Positions 23,315 through 37,912 of a DNA stretch of 64,000 nucleotides are shown here, one piece after another. A model generated the notes under the pieces. That model did not search any database. It was not told the DNA's origin and saw nothing but the letters and a program-made list of their open reading frames with translations. The stretch's first letter is position 1, and every line of letters begins with the position of its first letter. Origin of the DNA: Lethocerus indicus (Eukaryota; Arthropoda; Insecta; Hemiptera; Belostomatidae); NCBI GenBank assembly GCA_019843655.1, contig JACDQD010000004.1, positions 14,260,001 through 14,324,000 on the forward strand. The letters are read 5' to 3'. A program made the translations under genes and the position numbers.

Positions 23315-26300
23315 GTCAGTCAAATTGCTCCTACGATAACATAAATGACGTAGTGTAGCCTAGCCTAGCTAACTTGTCCTATAGCCCTGTATAGATGGAC
23401 TCCCCGCCCCCAGGTGTGGCCCCGGGGGTGTTACTATATCCAATGGTCCGCCAGGTTTCCTCTGTCGAGTCATTAAGCTTTAAAATGTGGGATTATTTCT
23501 ACAGCGGTTACGCGATTAGAGTCTCCAGTGTTCTTTTCGATTTTATAGATAAACAAGTATCGGAGCTATGAGGGTGAGTGTGAGGGTGAGGGTGAGTGTG
23601 AGGGCCCGGACAGGGACGTTGCGGGGGTGGTTGCGGGGGCGGGGTGGCTATGCGTTCACCCCTCGCGCCGCTCTCACATGCACCCTTCCTGCGACCGACT
23701 TCTAATGGCACGTTTTAACCGACCTCCCCTCTTTTACTAAACCCTGTCCGAACAATACCCCCCAAAAGTGTAATCTTTCGTCCGTAGAATATACGATCCG
23801 ATCCTCTAACGGTCTTGGTCAGCCTAACCTACAAATGGGAACTCGTGCTAGAACACACCATTTTAGCTTCTTAGTCTTTGTTCCCTTTTTCTTTTCGGCT
23901 TGTAAATTATAGTAACGCTACGTTTAAGTATTTTCCATTTAAATAGCACTAGATTCAATAAATGAGCCAGGTATTTCGAAAAGGGCAAAACTCACCCTAT
24001 TGATCAAATCGTCGATTTGTATTTGTACGAAAATCCTGCTCACTAGTTTATAAAATATTTAAATAGCTGGAATACGCTTGAATCGAACGTTTCCTCCCCC
24101 TAGAGAAGGTTAAACACGCCCAGACCCCTTAATGGGGTGTATAACCTATACTTGCTTCATTATGTCTATATTAGGAATTTGGCCAGAGTACTCAAAACAA
24201 TAAATTGGTACTTTATCTAGATTTTCCGTGAATAAAAGTGATAACAAAGAAAATATATTAGATTCCATTCCCTCATTTCATATTTTTCATATCTTATGTT
24301 TCAAAAATGTTAATGAAAAGTTACATGAAATTTAATGCATGAGCTAGATATTTGACCCCATATTTTTACTAAAATTATTATGTGGATAAATAATTCTATC
24401 ATGAATTCGGAATTATTCTTGTTTTCTCATGTTCATTGACCATGAACAAATTAAGTTATGCTTATATTTGTGACTACATTCCTATTTCCTGCCATTTAAT
24501 GACACAGAAGATGGAATATATATCCCAGAATGGACACATTAATTTGATTATACTTTGACTTTAATATTTTTAGAGCTTTTACTATATGTAGCCAGTAAAT
24601 TGAGCTACAATAATCAGTCAAGTCACACAGTATAATGTGAAGAGGTTAAGAAAAGTAGAAACCAAAATTATTTTTTATTTTCCCTGCATATTTGATGGAG
24701 AGGTCATCTAAAAATTCTGTAGTTGTTGGTGTAAAAAACTTGTTCTTCTTTATTTTGAATAATATTTAATGATATCTGAATTTCCTACCTTGATAATTCC
24801 ATTATAAGTAAATGTGCCTTTATGGACTGAATACTCTGAAAGATCCCGCAGATTTAGCTCTGATACTGAGTTCAAGTTAAGAAATTAAATTTTGTTATGT
24901 TTAGTTCGAGCTAAGAAACTGTAGAAATATTCACGTTAGTTTTACATTTTCTACATTTTCCATTTGTTTGAAAATACACATACAGAAGATTGAAAAGTGG
25001 CTAAATTTGTTAAAAGTGCCATGCCTGTGTTAATATGAGTGAACTGGTGCATGAATTACATAAAAATGATAAAATTACTAAGAACTGTTTGAAGACCATG
25101 CTATTTTCAATGAATTGATCATGTTTCTTCATTCCTCTTGTGTGTAAATGGTGTAAAAACTCTATCCTTGGTAGGTAGTTTTAATTGGAACCTATTGAAA
25201 AGAACTTGAAATTGATATCTAGTAATATGATTTCTTTGGAAATATGGTCTAAGAAACATTTATAAAGGATAATAATTCCATTTGGACAGACAACAAATCA
25301 TTACAGCTTAAGAAATCCTACTTTAAATATATATTTCGTAATTGCTACAGAACTAATTCAATAATATATAAATGTTTGTTTCTCCAAAATACTATTCAGT
25401 TTTAATCCATTGTCCTCAAGAGTATTTTGTGAAGCACCCAAATCAAATTAGATATACTTTCTTTATAAACTGGAAAATTAATTTTCAATGGGAAGTCATT
25501 ATTAAAGGAATATTAAAATTACCATTATGGTTAAAATAACTTCACTCAAATGTTAGTAAATCATTATATCTCTTTAAACGAGTAGAATCTGAGTTTTAAA
25601 CTAATCACAACTAATAAATGGCAAAGATAATTTATTCATTCATGTCTACTGTACATATTTATATCACAATTTGGATTCCCACTCTTATTGTTCTTATCAT
25701 GAACATATATAATATATTTCTTAATCTTCTTGATCTGATTCATGTTCCATCACACTCCTCATTAAAAGGTCCAAAGCATCACAAGTTAAAACTTAAAAGA
25801 GTGCTTTCTCTAATTGCTAAAAGAAGAATTAGGCATTTTCATAGCACTTATCAATCCATTTATTTAGATCTGATATATATAATTTGTGAAACATAAATGT
25901 TTCATAGCATTAAAAAGTTATACACTGTAAGTTATACTCACATGCAATTAATTATAATAAATTCCATTATGATCCTTTAATAAAATGAAAACAGTGTTTA
26001 AGTCAATATTTGTCTAATTTTATTAAAGTAACTAATATTTAGTTATATGTATTAACAGTAGGTTTATAATAACACAGTGTTGTAAACACATTCAGGATCG
26101 AAAATTGAAACAATGAAAATGGTCCAAAACAATGTTTAATTTAATATTATGTGATCTAGAAACTATCAAATAACTTAAGCAGTATTATTAAGGGTCCCAT
26201 CTATTGTAATATTAGTAGTATACATTATTTAATTAAAGGTCATACACTGTATACACCTTGTATGCTTCTAAACAAGTTCTATTATACCATTTAAAGGGTT

Positions 26301-29074
26301 TAAGACAAGAATACTTTGTCAGTATTACATTCTTACTCTATTAAAGGTTTAAATGCATTCAATTGCATTGTTGTCAGTAATATATTTCAATTTTTTTTTC
26401 ATTATTCCAAAACCTCCATCTCCAACATTATAATATTAGTTTTGATATTTTTTTTTAAAACCTGAAGTTACCTTGTGGGTTTTTGTGTGGTGCATTGTAT
26501 TTTACACAAAATTATTATGTTTGTGAAATTTGTATATTTATATATTGATTGTTTATAAATTCATTCATGAATCTCAGTCACAATTACTTCAAAAATGTAT
26601 ATTCTTATTCATTTTATGTGCTCCTTTTTAATCATTTTGCTAGAGATTACTTTTTCCTTAAGGTGTAGACCATAAACTATTTCTTAAAACCATGCAGTAT
26701 GATAATCATAAATTAAAAATCATGGTAATTAATTACAAAATAATATAAAGTGTTACAATGACATATTAAAAAATTTAATTTTTTAATGGCAGTAAAAGAT
26801 TTAATTTAAATTATAGTTACTGGTACATAACTACTTATAAAAGTACTCTCCCACCCACATTTGTAGATTTATTAATAAAAACCTTCTTTTGTCTACAATG
26901 GACAAATTTCCACATGTTTTATTAGTTTAACTTTTATATTACTGTGTTTATTTAGTTTTATGTATTATATGTTTGTGTATAAGCATCCTTTTTTTTTTAA
27001 TTATCTTATTTTCAATACTATGCTTTTTTGGTTATCATTCGATACACAAATTTTCATTCAACAAGTACATTTCTATATTTATCTGTTAATTCTTCTCATC
27101 ATTCTTCTAATCTTTGTTCTGGGTACTGCTTAATTTTTCCTAATTTACATTAGCTTACATCTAAACTATACTAATACTGTCATGGTGTGAAATTTATTTG
27201 AAATTCTAATTATCTAATATAAAGACACAATAAAATTTCGTTGTAGTATAAAATTCTTTGCTTATTTCTTACATGACTATTGTTATTGCTAAATAAATTG
27301 ATTATAAATGGTTCAACTGAATTATTATTATCCTTTCCTTATTACAGGATGGAATAGCATTTATTAGTTTTTATTATCTCTGTGGAGATTTCTCATATTT
27401 TCACTCCATGCAGGCGATTTAATCAGCCTTCATCTTGATCTGTTTCTTATTGATAAACTTGTACTATAATACTTTAAATTCTCAAATGTTTTTCAAATTA
27501 ATATTTCTATATCTTCTTTCAAATTGATTACTTTATATTTAAGTACAATTTTAATTATAGTATGGAAATATTTATATTTCTAACGTTATATATATTGATA
27601 TTTTGTTTTATTGTATCATTGTATTGGGGAATAAGTCTCTCTTACATGGAAAACACTTTGCCAGTTATTCAGAAATGATCAGTGTGACCTACATTGTTAT
27701 TCCAATTGTTAGACCCACATCTAAGACAACAATTAAGATTGCTATCTTCCCATAATGCTAGATTATGAATTTTATTACAAATGATTTATCATTTCCTCCT
27801 TCACCAAATGTTTAATTACAAATAATGTACACATTGACAATGGTGATGTCACTTTCCTTTCTGTTTATTAAAAGAATTGGAGATAAGGAGATAGTTTCGG
27901 AAAGATTGACACTGTTGAGTATTATGTACAGCTCAGATGGTAAGGAGAGTGCAATTTCGAGTTCTGGGCGAGAATCACAATTTTCCATTATTTGCAAATT
28001 AGAATATAAAATGCCAGAATATTAATTATGTATAATTTTGTAGTATAATCGGTTTGTAATTTTTTTCTTTTATTGGATAATACCTAATAGTAAATTTTGT
28101 CGAGATTTATGTTCTGTCTCATAAGATAAATAAGAATGGTATATATTTCGTGTTATAATTATCCCAGGCACAATGAACCAAACCAAATGTTGTTGTATAA
28201 AAGTATAATTATCGCTGCCAGCCGCCGTATATTATTGTATATCTCCTTGTCAGGATGCGTGAGAGTTTATGTTCGGGTCGGTCTAGTATGTTGCTTGTTG
28301 GACATATGTTGTTAGGACGATAGTACCGGGTACTCGGGGGAACGATTATATGTGCGGCGGTTGCGGATGTCCTAAGCCCCCGCGATCAGACCGGTATTAG
28401 GACCCATATTGCCTTTAAACTGGTAATATCTCCCCACCTCCGTAAATCTCCTCTTCATTGATAGACAATTTTCTTATTTTCTATTTCCTACCCCTATGCC
28501 GACATCAGAATCTTGAGCTATTGTCCTGGAAAGAGGGTAGCGCTTAGTCATATCCAATTAGGGAGTGAATCGAAATAAAATTGATAAAGGAATGTTTCAA
28601 TTCAATGTTCGGAACTGGATTTTATCGATCGAAATCTATCATTTAATACGATTAGGACTTTCGAAAGCGAAATTAAAATTTTCCGTTTTATCTGCCGTAC
28701 TGAAAAGTATAACTCACGCTGTCCGAAAACAAAAGGGCCTTAAATGAACCGATTATAACTCACCTTTAAAGATATACTGCCGTCATCTTTTATGTAAGGT
28801 AAATAAACCTAATGTTTACTACCAGTATAACCGGCCACGTGATCACAAGTTTTATTAGACGAAATTTTCAATTAAGTTTTCCATTATTTAAATTTTGCGC
28901 GTATTATAAAGTAGGCGGAGTATTATTTTATTAGTTCGTAATCAGTTCACCGAATCCGGGATACGTTTATTATCAATCGGAAATCTTATTCCTCTCGGCG
29001 GCTTGCGGTTAATATCCATTTTTTGAGAGTTTTACAATCTTCCGGGATGGGACCTCTTTCCCCGAGCCACCTTT

Positions 29075-29157
<83 letters not shown>

Positions 29158-32100
29158 CGCGTGTAGGAAATGACAGTGTTGGAGGGTGTGGGTGTGGGTG
29201 TGGGTGTGGGTGGGGGCGGGGCGGGGTCGGGGAGAGACGTGGCAGACTCGACGAGTCCCTGACCCATTTCTGGGGCCCCAGAAGAGGGCCGCCCGCCGCC
29301 CCGACACTTGGTATCGCCCATTCTGCCACCCCCACCCCTCCACCCACCGCCCACCGCCCCCTACTCCAGTCTAGCATCTCGGTATTACCGAATTATTTTA
29401 TAGATAGTCAAATAGGATCTAGGACTTATAAAATTAGGCGAATAATTGAATTTAGCTTCCCTTTATTTTTTAGCCACCATTGTCGGCCGCATTTACAAAT
29501 AATAATACTAGTAACGGAAGTCAAAACTTCTTCATAAATATTTTGAAGAATTTAAATATTAATATTTTCAGTATTGAATTATGAAGATAATGTCTTGAGA
29601 GAATTTTCCTAGATTAATTACCCTAGTTCTACATGAGTTTGCTCCTTTCCGTTTTCATAACTTCTGGGCTTTGTCTATGACAATCGCAGTCGGTGAAGAA
29701 AATTATTCATTAATCCCTCAATTTGCCTTTAAATGGTGGATTTTGATGTAGGTTTCTTTCGTTTGGTCCTATGGTCTATTATGTAAACTATTTACTAATT
29801 TACTTGTACCTACGCGGAATCGCTTAACCGAGTGAAGATTTGCCTTTGTGTATCGTACGGAGGCCATATTTCAAATCCTTTGGGTTAGGTCATTTTATTA
29901 TAGATTTGATTATTTGAAGTTTATAAAGGCCATAATTTCCTTTCGAAAAGCGTGCAACCTACTTTATATTATTAATAAATAATCTTCGGTGGTTATTTAT
30001 TCCGTAAAATATATTCCACAGATTACAATTAAGCAACAAATACTTCGCCCTGAGTTTAGCGCTTTTAACATAGGTTCAGATAATATTTTGTTGAATGAAG
30101 ACAGAATAAACTATCTTTCGAAAAATTCCCGGACGAAAGATATTAAATTCGCATAGAGGCGTAAATACGGCGTGTAAATACGGCGTTCTTGATACTAAAA
30201 GCAGCAAGCCGACGTATTGCTGGTTTGCAGCATTGAGCGCCGTATTCTCTCCCAAGAACTAATAAAGTAATAGCATTTGGATTCATTCATTTTAGAATTC
30301 AGCGAAGGTTGTATTCTTAAGTTTTCATATCGTGTTAATAAATATATTCTGTAAATGTTTTCTTGTGATTTATGTCAGATTTAATGCCTTATTTGATTAT
30401 ATATAATCTAACTTAGGCAAATTCTATATTTTTCAATTTTAATTAAACTCAGTAATAGAACAATCGAATCTATGACTCATTTATGGTGGTTTTTATGCGT
30501 ATAACAATAACGAAATTAAATTTATATGTGATCCGAATACAACTGTAAACACTACGCTATCCAGCTTTTGTCTTTTTAGAACACCGCAGGGGTCAAAATT
30601 TACTAGAAATAAATTAAACTCGTATATTTAATTCCTTATTGTAAAATAAATCATATTTTGGCAACAAATTCTTGGAAATAATATTTCTAATCACAGGAAA
30701 TACAGGTTGTACTAAGATTTTCGGAATCATTTTTCGATATCAGTGACTGATGCTGGAGCAGTACCGGGTTCGTATGCTCCCTCGCCTACTATTTTACTAT
30801 TTTAGGCCTAAATGTGAATAGTTACTGTGATTTCGGATTTCTAGGACTCCTTTAATTGTCCTGTACATCTTCAGAAGCACACACCGAGGCCAATAGCGAC
30901 GCGCGCTCTCAAATGACGTACAAACTGTACAGCCATTGTTTTTTCGGATATTATAGGGACAGTTTTGATACACTGTTATTGTTATTGGTTTCTTTGATGA
31001 GCGGCAAGCATTTCTCTTGTGCGGTGAAAAGTAGTTACGCGGGGTTATTTTAGTTGATAATTTCATTGTGTGAGTTAGGGGGCTTAAATTGTTCCTAACT
31101 CCTAGTCGTGACAGAGCTGACGGTGAGGTTGTATGGTAAAGGGAAAAGTGTTTTAAATCTGTTTACGGCCAAACACTGGGTTTTAGCTCACTATTTCTAT
31201 ACCAATTCAGTAAAGTTTCCTCGAACAATAAAGAAAATTCGATAAATAATAAAATTAATTTTTTATCTGCACGTAGCAGTTTTGCCTGCAATTTATGCAT
31301 GCCCTATTGCAATTGCTTTTCTCGCTCTATTTCTCATTTCAAATTATTTGTCTCGTGACATTTACTGATCAGCAAAGTGTTGTACGTGTTTATACGTTTC
31401 TGCCGGTTATACGGAGAGAAACTTTTAAATCCTGAACTTGATTTCGCTGGCATTCAAGCATGCGGTGTTATATCTCCGCACTTATAAGCCTGGGGGATGC
31501 CCACTGGTCGGTCAGGATTTTGTGTTATAAATTCCGTCCTACTCGTGAAAAGTCCGTCGAGCTCAAATTTCCCATTGTCTCAAATTGGATGGAGTAACAG
31601 TTTAGTTAATGCAATGGCAACCGACATTTTTAAGCACCTCACTATATTACTAATCGGATGCTACTAACGATGGCGGGAAGCGGAAGCTGGCCTTACCTTA
31701 TGCCGAGTCGTTTGATCCGCTTTGTTATACAATAGCTTCTCAAGAGTTTAATATAAGAAAAGCGGCGTTTCACGACTGATTGAACAATTGTTTTTACTTT
31801 AGAGCGGCAGGGATATCCCTGACGCAATTTATTCCCCACAGGAAATAATCACCAGGTTATGATTGTGGAAGATATTGTGGTAACAATAGGTGAAAACTTG
31901 AAGAGAAAATGGGAAGAAAGATGGGGAGACTCGACGCATTTAACCTACCGGTTAATGGCCAACACCAGGAGGCCCACTCCCTCGGAGACGTCCTCTCGTC
32001 TCCTCGAGAGGAGCACGAGTTTATTGTTCCTGCTAACACAGTTTACTCGCTCCCCAGCTGTTTACTGGAACAGGGACAGCGATAGGGTGCTGCTATGCTT

Positions 32101-35100
32101 AGAAACGAGGAGAAGTATTGTATACTAACGGAAACTCGCGTCGAGGGACCAACGGCAAGAATAAGCCAGCAATAAAGAGGAAATAAATGAATTCGCAAAT
32201 TCTTATAAAATTAGTTTAAGAGCAAAACTTTCACTAATGCCAACCAAACGAGTTAGTGAATGAACTAAAAAGGTATAAGTGAAACTGTTTTGCTCTCATA
32301 CTAACTGGTAACTGAAAATAAGAAAGGAAACTGAAGAAAAGGAAAAAAAAAACAAGAACAAGAAGTGGAATGTGTAAAACCCAATCAGTTATGTTAATTT
32401 GACGAAATTATTGGTCTCCTATCTGGAAGCGAATACCCCAACTATCTCTCATTAAATTTACAAAGGTAAATCACTTTCTAAGAAAGAGCGCGGCTTGCTG
32501 ACAGGCTTGGTGACTTAGTATGTTATCCGCGCCGTGTATAAATCGCCTTCAGGGCCTTCAGGCTTTTTGTTCCCGGCGAACAAAACCCCCGGATACCGAT
32601 TAACGAAATGCGCCCACCTTCGTATCTCAGGTGTGGCATGTGAATGTCAGATTGTGAATGAATGTGATCAAATGTGTACCGCAGTTTGGGTGCGTGCGCT
32701 ATGTCCTGCGTCCTGCATAATTTGGATACTTAGGCGTGGCCACCGAATAACCTTATGCTAGACACTTCAGTCCTACCTCCGTCCGCATATAATTTCTCAT
32801 GTCGATATTAATAAGTTTCAATTTTTAATAGCTGGTTTACTATTAGATGTAGACGCTGTATCATGCCCATCCAAAGAATTCCTTGAAGAATTCCCATTGA
32901 CAGATGGACCAATTACTTTTTAATACAATATTTTAGGAAATATTATGTTAGTGAATATTGTTTTAGGAAACAATTTCACTGGACGGCCCGTTATATCGCC
33001 TATTTCTCTTAATAATAAAATTACGTAGAAGGTATTGAACTCGTTTACGTCATCTAATTTTACAAGCTTAATATTTATTCAAGTTTCTTACGTCTGGTAG
33101 TATTGAGGGAATTCGCATCACACGTGTCAAGCTGTTGAGTGATCGAGTCTACAAAATAAATCGGGTATTGTTACAGGTTTATTATTTGTAAAGTTTAACT
33201 TAATAACGAATATTAATAACAAAAGTATATATTTCCATACTGTCAGGATTATTCTTAATTTTACGGGGAAAAGGTTAATTCTATTGTATTTACCAAGGCT
33301 TGCTGCTCGTTCGTTTCACACAATACCTTCACATCGTATAATTCCGTACCGGACTAGGATATTTGTTTCGAAACATTTTTAATAGTTCTAGCGGGCGGTT
33401 TTAGGGGCAGACGTTGTGGAGGTGAACGACGAGCGCCGTGAGGACCACTCAAGCGGCCCACGCCACTTAAATTGCTGGTGCCCAGAATAAAAAGAAAGGC
33501 CGACGTAGGCTCGATTAATTTTATCACGACCTCAAACATCACCCTACAATAATTTTATCCACTGACATTATTCCTCGCGTATATAAATTGCAGTTCTTGT
33601 TATCGGGTGATAATGAGGAGGAGAGGGGTTAGCTAGGCTAACCCTAGAATGGGTTCGAACACTTTTTTGGAGCCCACTGATGTAGAGTTGTGATGTGTAG
33701 TTTAATTGCAAAAGTCGTGGCCTATGTTAGAGCCTGACATAGCACTGCCTCTTGCCAATCCCGGTTCAGGCCACTCGGTAGTGGATATATAGTTCTTGCG
33801 TTAATACTACAAGGACAGATTAAATCGACGGCGCGTTTATGCTAGTAGTGCATCGCGTTACAACTTGGTGATCTAGTATCTTACCTGCACCGTATATATA
33901 TTGGGTTTTCGGGTTATTTGTTGTGGACAAACAAACCCCTGCATACGGATTAACGAATCGCGTCCACTTTCGTTTCTCAGGTATGGAATGGAAACCGAGA
34001 CATGAGAAGCAGCTAGGTTAAGTACCGGTTAGTACCGAGGCTACGCCACTAAGTAGGCGTGGCCACCGTATTAGAACTCCTATTAGAATAGAATGGAGGA
34101 GAGCCCGAGGACGATTCGTACCGGGTGAATGTGGAACTTTAACAACAAAAACAAGTTAAGTTAAGTTCAATAACGTAAAATCTAATTTTCAATTACTATG
34201 CCGGCAGTAAGTATCCACAGTTAGGGACAACGGGTTAACATTTGCTTTTAACGGCGTCTTAAATTATCGTTTTATTTGAAATTGTGGGTTCGGCACTGTT
34301 GGAAAGAAATACTCGCAAGCAGTAGTTAGTGTTAGGATTCCGTGCAGGTTATTGGTCGACACGGACTGGAAGGTAACCGGCCTACTGGGAGCTGTTCTAC
34401 TTATATACTTATAGGCGGATTAATAATGATATAATTTCTGTATATTGACGGCACTCAGTTACAAAGTGCATGTCACTTTTTCCTTGGTAGGACCCGCCAT
34501 TAGCACACCATACTAAACATAATATATATTATATTAATAAAAATATATGAGTTAGAGGAAGTAAATCGTCGCTGATTTCACTTAGGTAGATACTCAATAA
34601 GTATCTACCTAATTGACTACTGCAACTTTGTGCCAAGTGACAAACCAGTTACATTGTACTCCCACTTATACAGTTTTTCCAGAATTTAATTAAAATATTT
34701 AATAATTTGACAGGAGTCTAGAGGAAAGAGGCCCTTTAAGATTTGGGACAGCTGGCGCAACATTAGGAAGAGCTTGGTGGTCAACAGTCTCAAAGACCTC
34801 GAAAGCAGGGGTAAGTCCGCTTTATTTGTAACTTAAATATCCCCATTGAGAATATTTGAGAATATATGAGAATATATATATATATATATGTATTATATAT
34901 CGCAGAAGTTATTTTCGGCGAGAAAGGAATTCCACTTCCTTGTGTAAAGTGAAACAAGGTCATACCACGGGAAGAGCACTGCCTCGAGACCTCGGTCGGT
35001 GGGCCTCAATATAAAACTAAAACAAACTCTTTTTAAAAATAGCAACATGAGGCACAAGGGAAAAAAGGGAAAAAATGGTACTCCTTTATTTAAAATTTAC

Positions 35101-35687
35101 AATTGGTCAGGCTTGTAGCATTCTAATCGAACAAGTGCACAACCCTCATTCGCCCGCGTCCTATCGGATCCCCTTTCCGACCGAAGTCAGCAACTCTGCG
35201 AGGTGAATTATCCCGCGATAGTTACGGGGATTATTGACCCTCTCGATCTCTACTCTGTATCTTCCTAACAATAACTGTCCTCGTCCTTGACCTGACCTAG
35301 ACCGATCCTCCCCGTATAGTCATTGCTCCTTTCTGTCCAGTCTTGTATGTCGCGAATCACTTTGTCCGATACGCCCGTACCTTCCCCGGGCGCGGTGTCT
35401 GAACCCGTTGAGGAGTGGATCCTGTAATTATAGGCGAGGATGGCCGGCGCTATTCTCTTCCTGAAATTCCTCTATCTACATTTTTCGAATTCAAATGTCC
35501 GGCGAGGGTGCTGTGTAGTCGCTCTATCGTGCCCTCTGATCGCCCATTATCCGATGTAGTAAAATGGCACCGAATACCTAACTCCATCAACGTTTCATCT
35601 AAAATGCAGTTCTTAAATTCTCGGTCTTGATCCATGAGTATTTCTCGGAGAGCAACCATAAACATTATCCTCTCAGCCTCTACTAAG

Positions 35688-35760
<73 letters not shown>

Positions 35761-37863
35761 ACTTTAAAACACTATCAGTTGAGGTTAATTGTAGATTCGA
35801 GTTCCAGATTAAAAAATATTTATAAATATAGGTATTCAAAATGACACATTAAAATAGCACAAATCTACATAACATTAATAATTATTTTGACTATTAATAA
35901 AAAATAATATAATCAGTGCTTATATAGCGCAATTGGCTTCTCGCCGTTATGCGCTTTTATTTCCACTAATAAGTGTATTGGACGGTATATATGGATGTTG
36001 TTATGTATATGAAATAAATACGGCCACGGCTAGTTTCTGTGGATAAACAATAATAGGTGTGTGGGCTTCTGTCTGGGTTCATTTCAGGTAAAGAGAAGCT
36101 TCAGGTTCCCCAGAGCGAGCCCGTGCGGCTTGTTTTAGAAAGCGACGGAACACAAGTCGAAGACGGCGAATATTTCAGAACACTGCCCAACAACACTGTC
36201 ATACTTCTGCTAAGACCGGGCGAAAGATGGTATCCGACTGGTGTAGACGTCATACGCACAGGTCCGTATCATATAATAATCATTTATTCAACAATTGAGA
36301 GATTGTGCGGTATTAACAAAATAGTTTGTTAGGAACATTAAAAGTGTCAAAGCATGTGATATAGATGAACGTGGTACCAGCATAAACGGTGGCCCCGTGT
36401 CTAGAGACTGGACTGTCAAGCTGGGATTTTCCAACGGACTATTAGTTCAGACTTTTTGAATCTGAAAAATTATATAGAGACTTTCATATTTGCATTCATT
36501 GAGGTTGAGGCAGGAAAATTGAGGTTTCCCAGATTTGTATATTCAAAATGTTTCGAATTGGCGAATACAAGAAAATATTCAAAGTAAAAATTTTCATTTA
36601 GCTTTGGAGGTTTATTTGTATTTAATTAACGTTATGTCGCAAAATGAAACAATAACCTGCAAATTTTCATTTATTACAATATGCAAGAATTTTCAAGTTA
36701 CACCGCTCACTACAAATACATCTGAGAGCCTCTTGGAAGGATTTCATATTTTCTTAAAAGGAATTTAGTATTTTATTATTAATTATCAGCATTTTGTCTA
36801 ATACTCATTTAATTTTTTCCATGCATATGAGTGCAATATGCGGGTAAACGTTTTTCGACATCAAACAGCGTTAATAATTCTTATTTTTAATGTTAACATA
36901 TTTTTTGCTGATAAAACAATAATAGTGTGAACCAGTGATACGGACATGTACGAATTAATACAAAATTGACTCGACACAATGTAACTGTCTGCAAATTAAA
37001 TATCCCCGACTAGACCCCCTCAACACCAAGTCGGATCGCCCAATTAGTAGTTGGAGTGACACTCCACTCCAGTACCGGTAACAGGAAGGTTTCGAGTAGC
37101 TTTGGATCGAATGGAAATTCGACTGTCCAAGCTCTTGTAGTTTATTATCTTTCGAATTACCGAAATGGGACGAATTAAAAAAAATGTTACAGCGTCGGTC
37201 GATACGGAGTATTTATATTAATTTATATTTCCCTGATCACCCGTGGACTCGTATCAGTTGTGTAGGCTGTGAGGTTGTGTAATGATTGATATTATAGACT
37301 GAGAGTTCGGTGGGATGCTGGCAGCTTGTCCTCCCGATGCGTGGGAGGAACCCAGTGCCACGCCACGCCCTAGACGCCCACATCTACCCAACCGGTTAAA
37401 GGCCTACCGATACTTACCAATTTAAATTTAAAAAATGCCCGGCGCTGATATCTTCTTTTGTAATTTTGTCGTCATTACAACGTTATTACATACTTGACTT
37501 ATACATCGATTAAATTAACCCCCAATATGCTTTAATCTAAAGAACGTTGTCACCAAAGGTACTGTCCTCTACTATTATTAAATCGAGGATGAACATTTAT
37601 TACCGAGTGAAATACCGGTAATCCGAGGAGGATGTACTTTTTTCGAAGCTACACTGACATAATTTCGGTTTTCAGCGATCTCGGCCATCCCGAAGATCGT
37701 GTGCGAAACGATCCACGCCCTGGAGCTGCAAGATGAGACGCCGTCGTGGAAGATCATGGACAATAAAGGCAGGGTGACGGTGGTGCTCCACTGGGACCAG
37801 AGGAGCAAGGAGAGCGGAGGCGGGGGCGGTCCCTCGCCTCAGCCCCAGCACCAGCAGCAGCAA

Positions 37864-37912
<49 letters not shown>

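Larger units (their letters stand above)
23315..34713 (+). other. Drep2-like intron 1, about 11.4 kb
   Basis: Long first intron. From 24.2 to 27.9 kb it is AT-rich and CpG-poor; from 28.0 kb on CpG is frequent. It contains a minisatellite (GAGGGTGAGTGT type, 23571-23605), a SINE-like fragment near 27930, a GT microsatellite at 29077-29155, a LINE fragment near 31.9-32.1 kb and a repeat pair at 32.5 and 33.9 kb. No further coding exon was recognised. Confidence 0.55.

Noticed and set aside
25618..25896. 92-codon hydrophobic plus-strand frame
   Set aside because: AT-rich DNA gives Ile/Leu/Tyr-rich frames by chance; no homology or conserved pattern seen.
29187..29215. GGGTGT run as a telomere-like repeat
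   Set aside because: Does not match the arthropod TTAGG telomere repeat and grades into the GT microsatellite.
29073..29537. Plus- and minus-strand frames across the GT repeat
   Set aside because: Val-Cys and Thr-His repeats come from the microsatellite; the remainder has no recognisable similarity.
33640..33800. GGGTTCGAACAC and CGGTTCAGGCCACTCGGT as tRNA or SINE signals
   Set aside because: Isolated B-box-like or SINE-like words without a matching A box, body or duplication; some resemblance to the 50382 SINE head, but too short to support.
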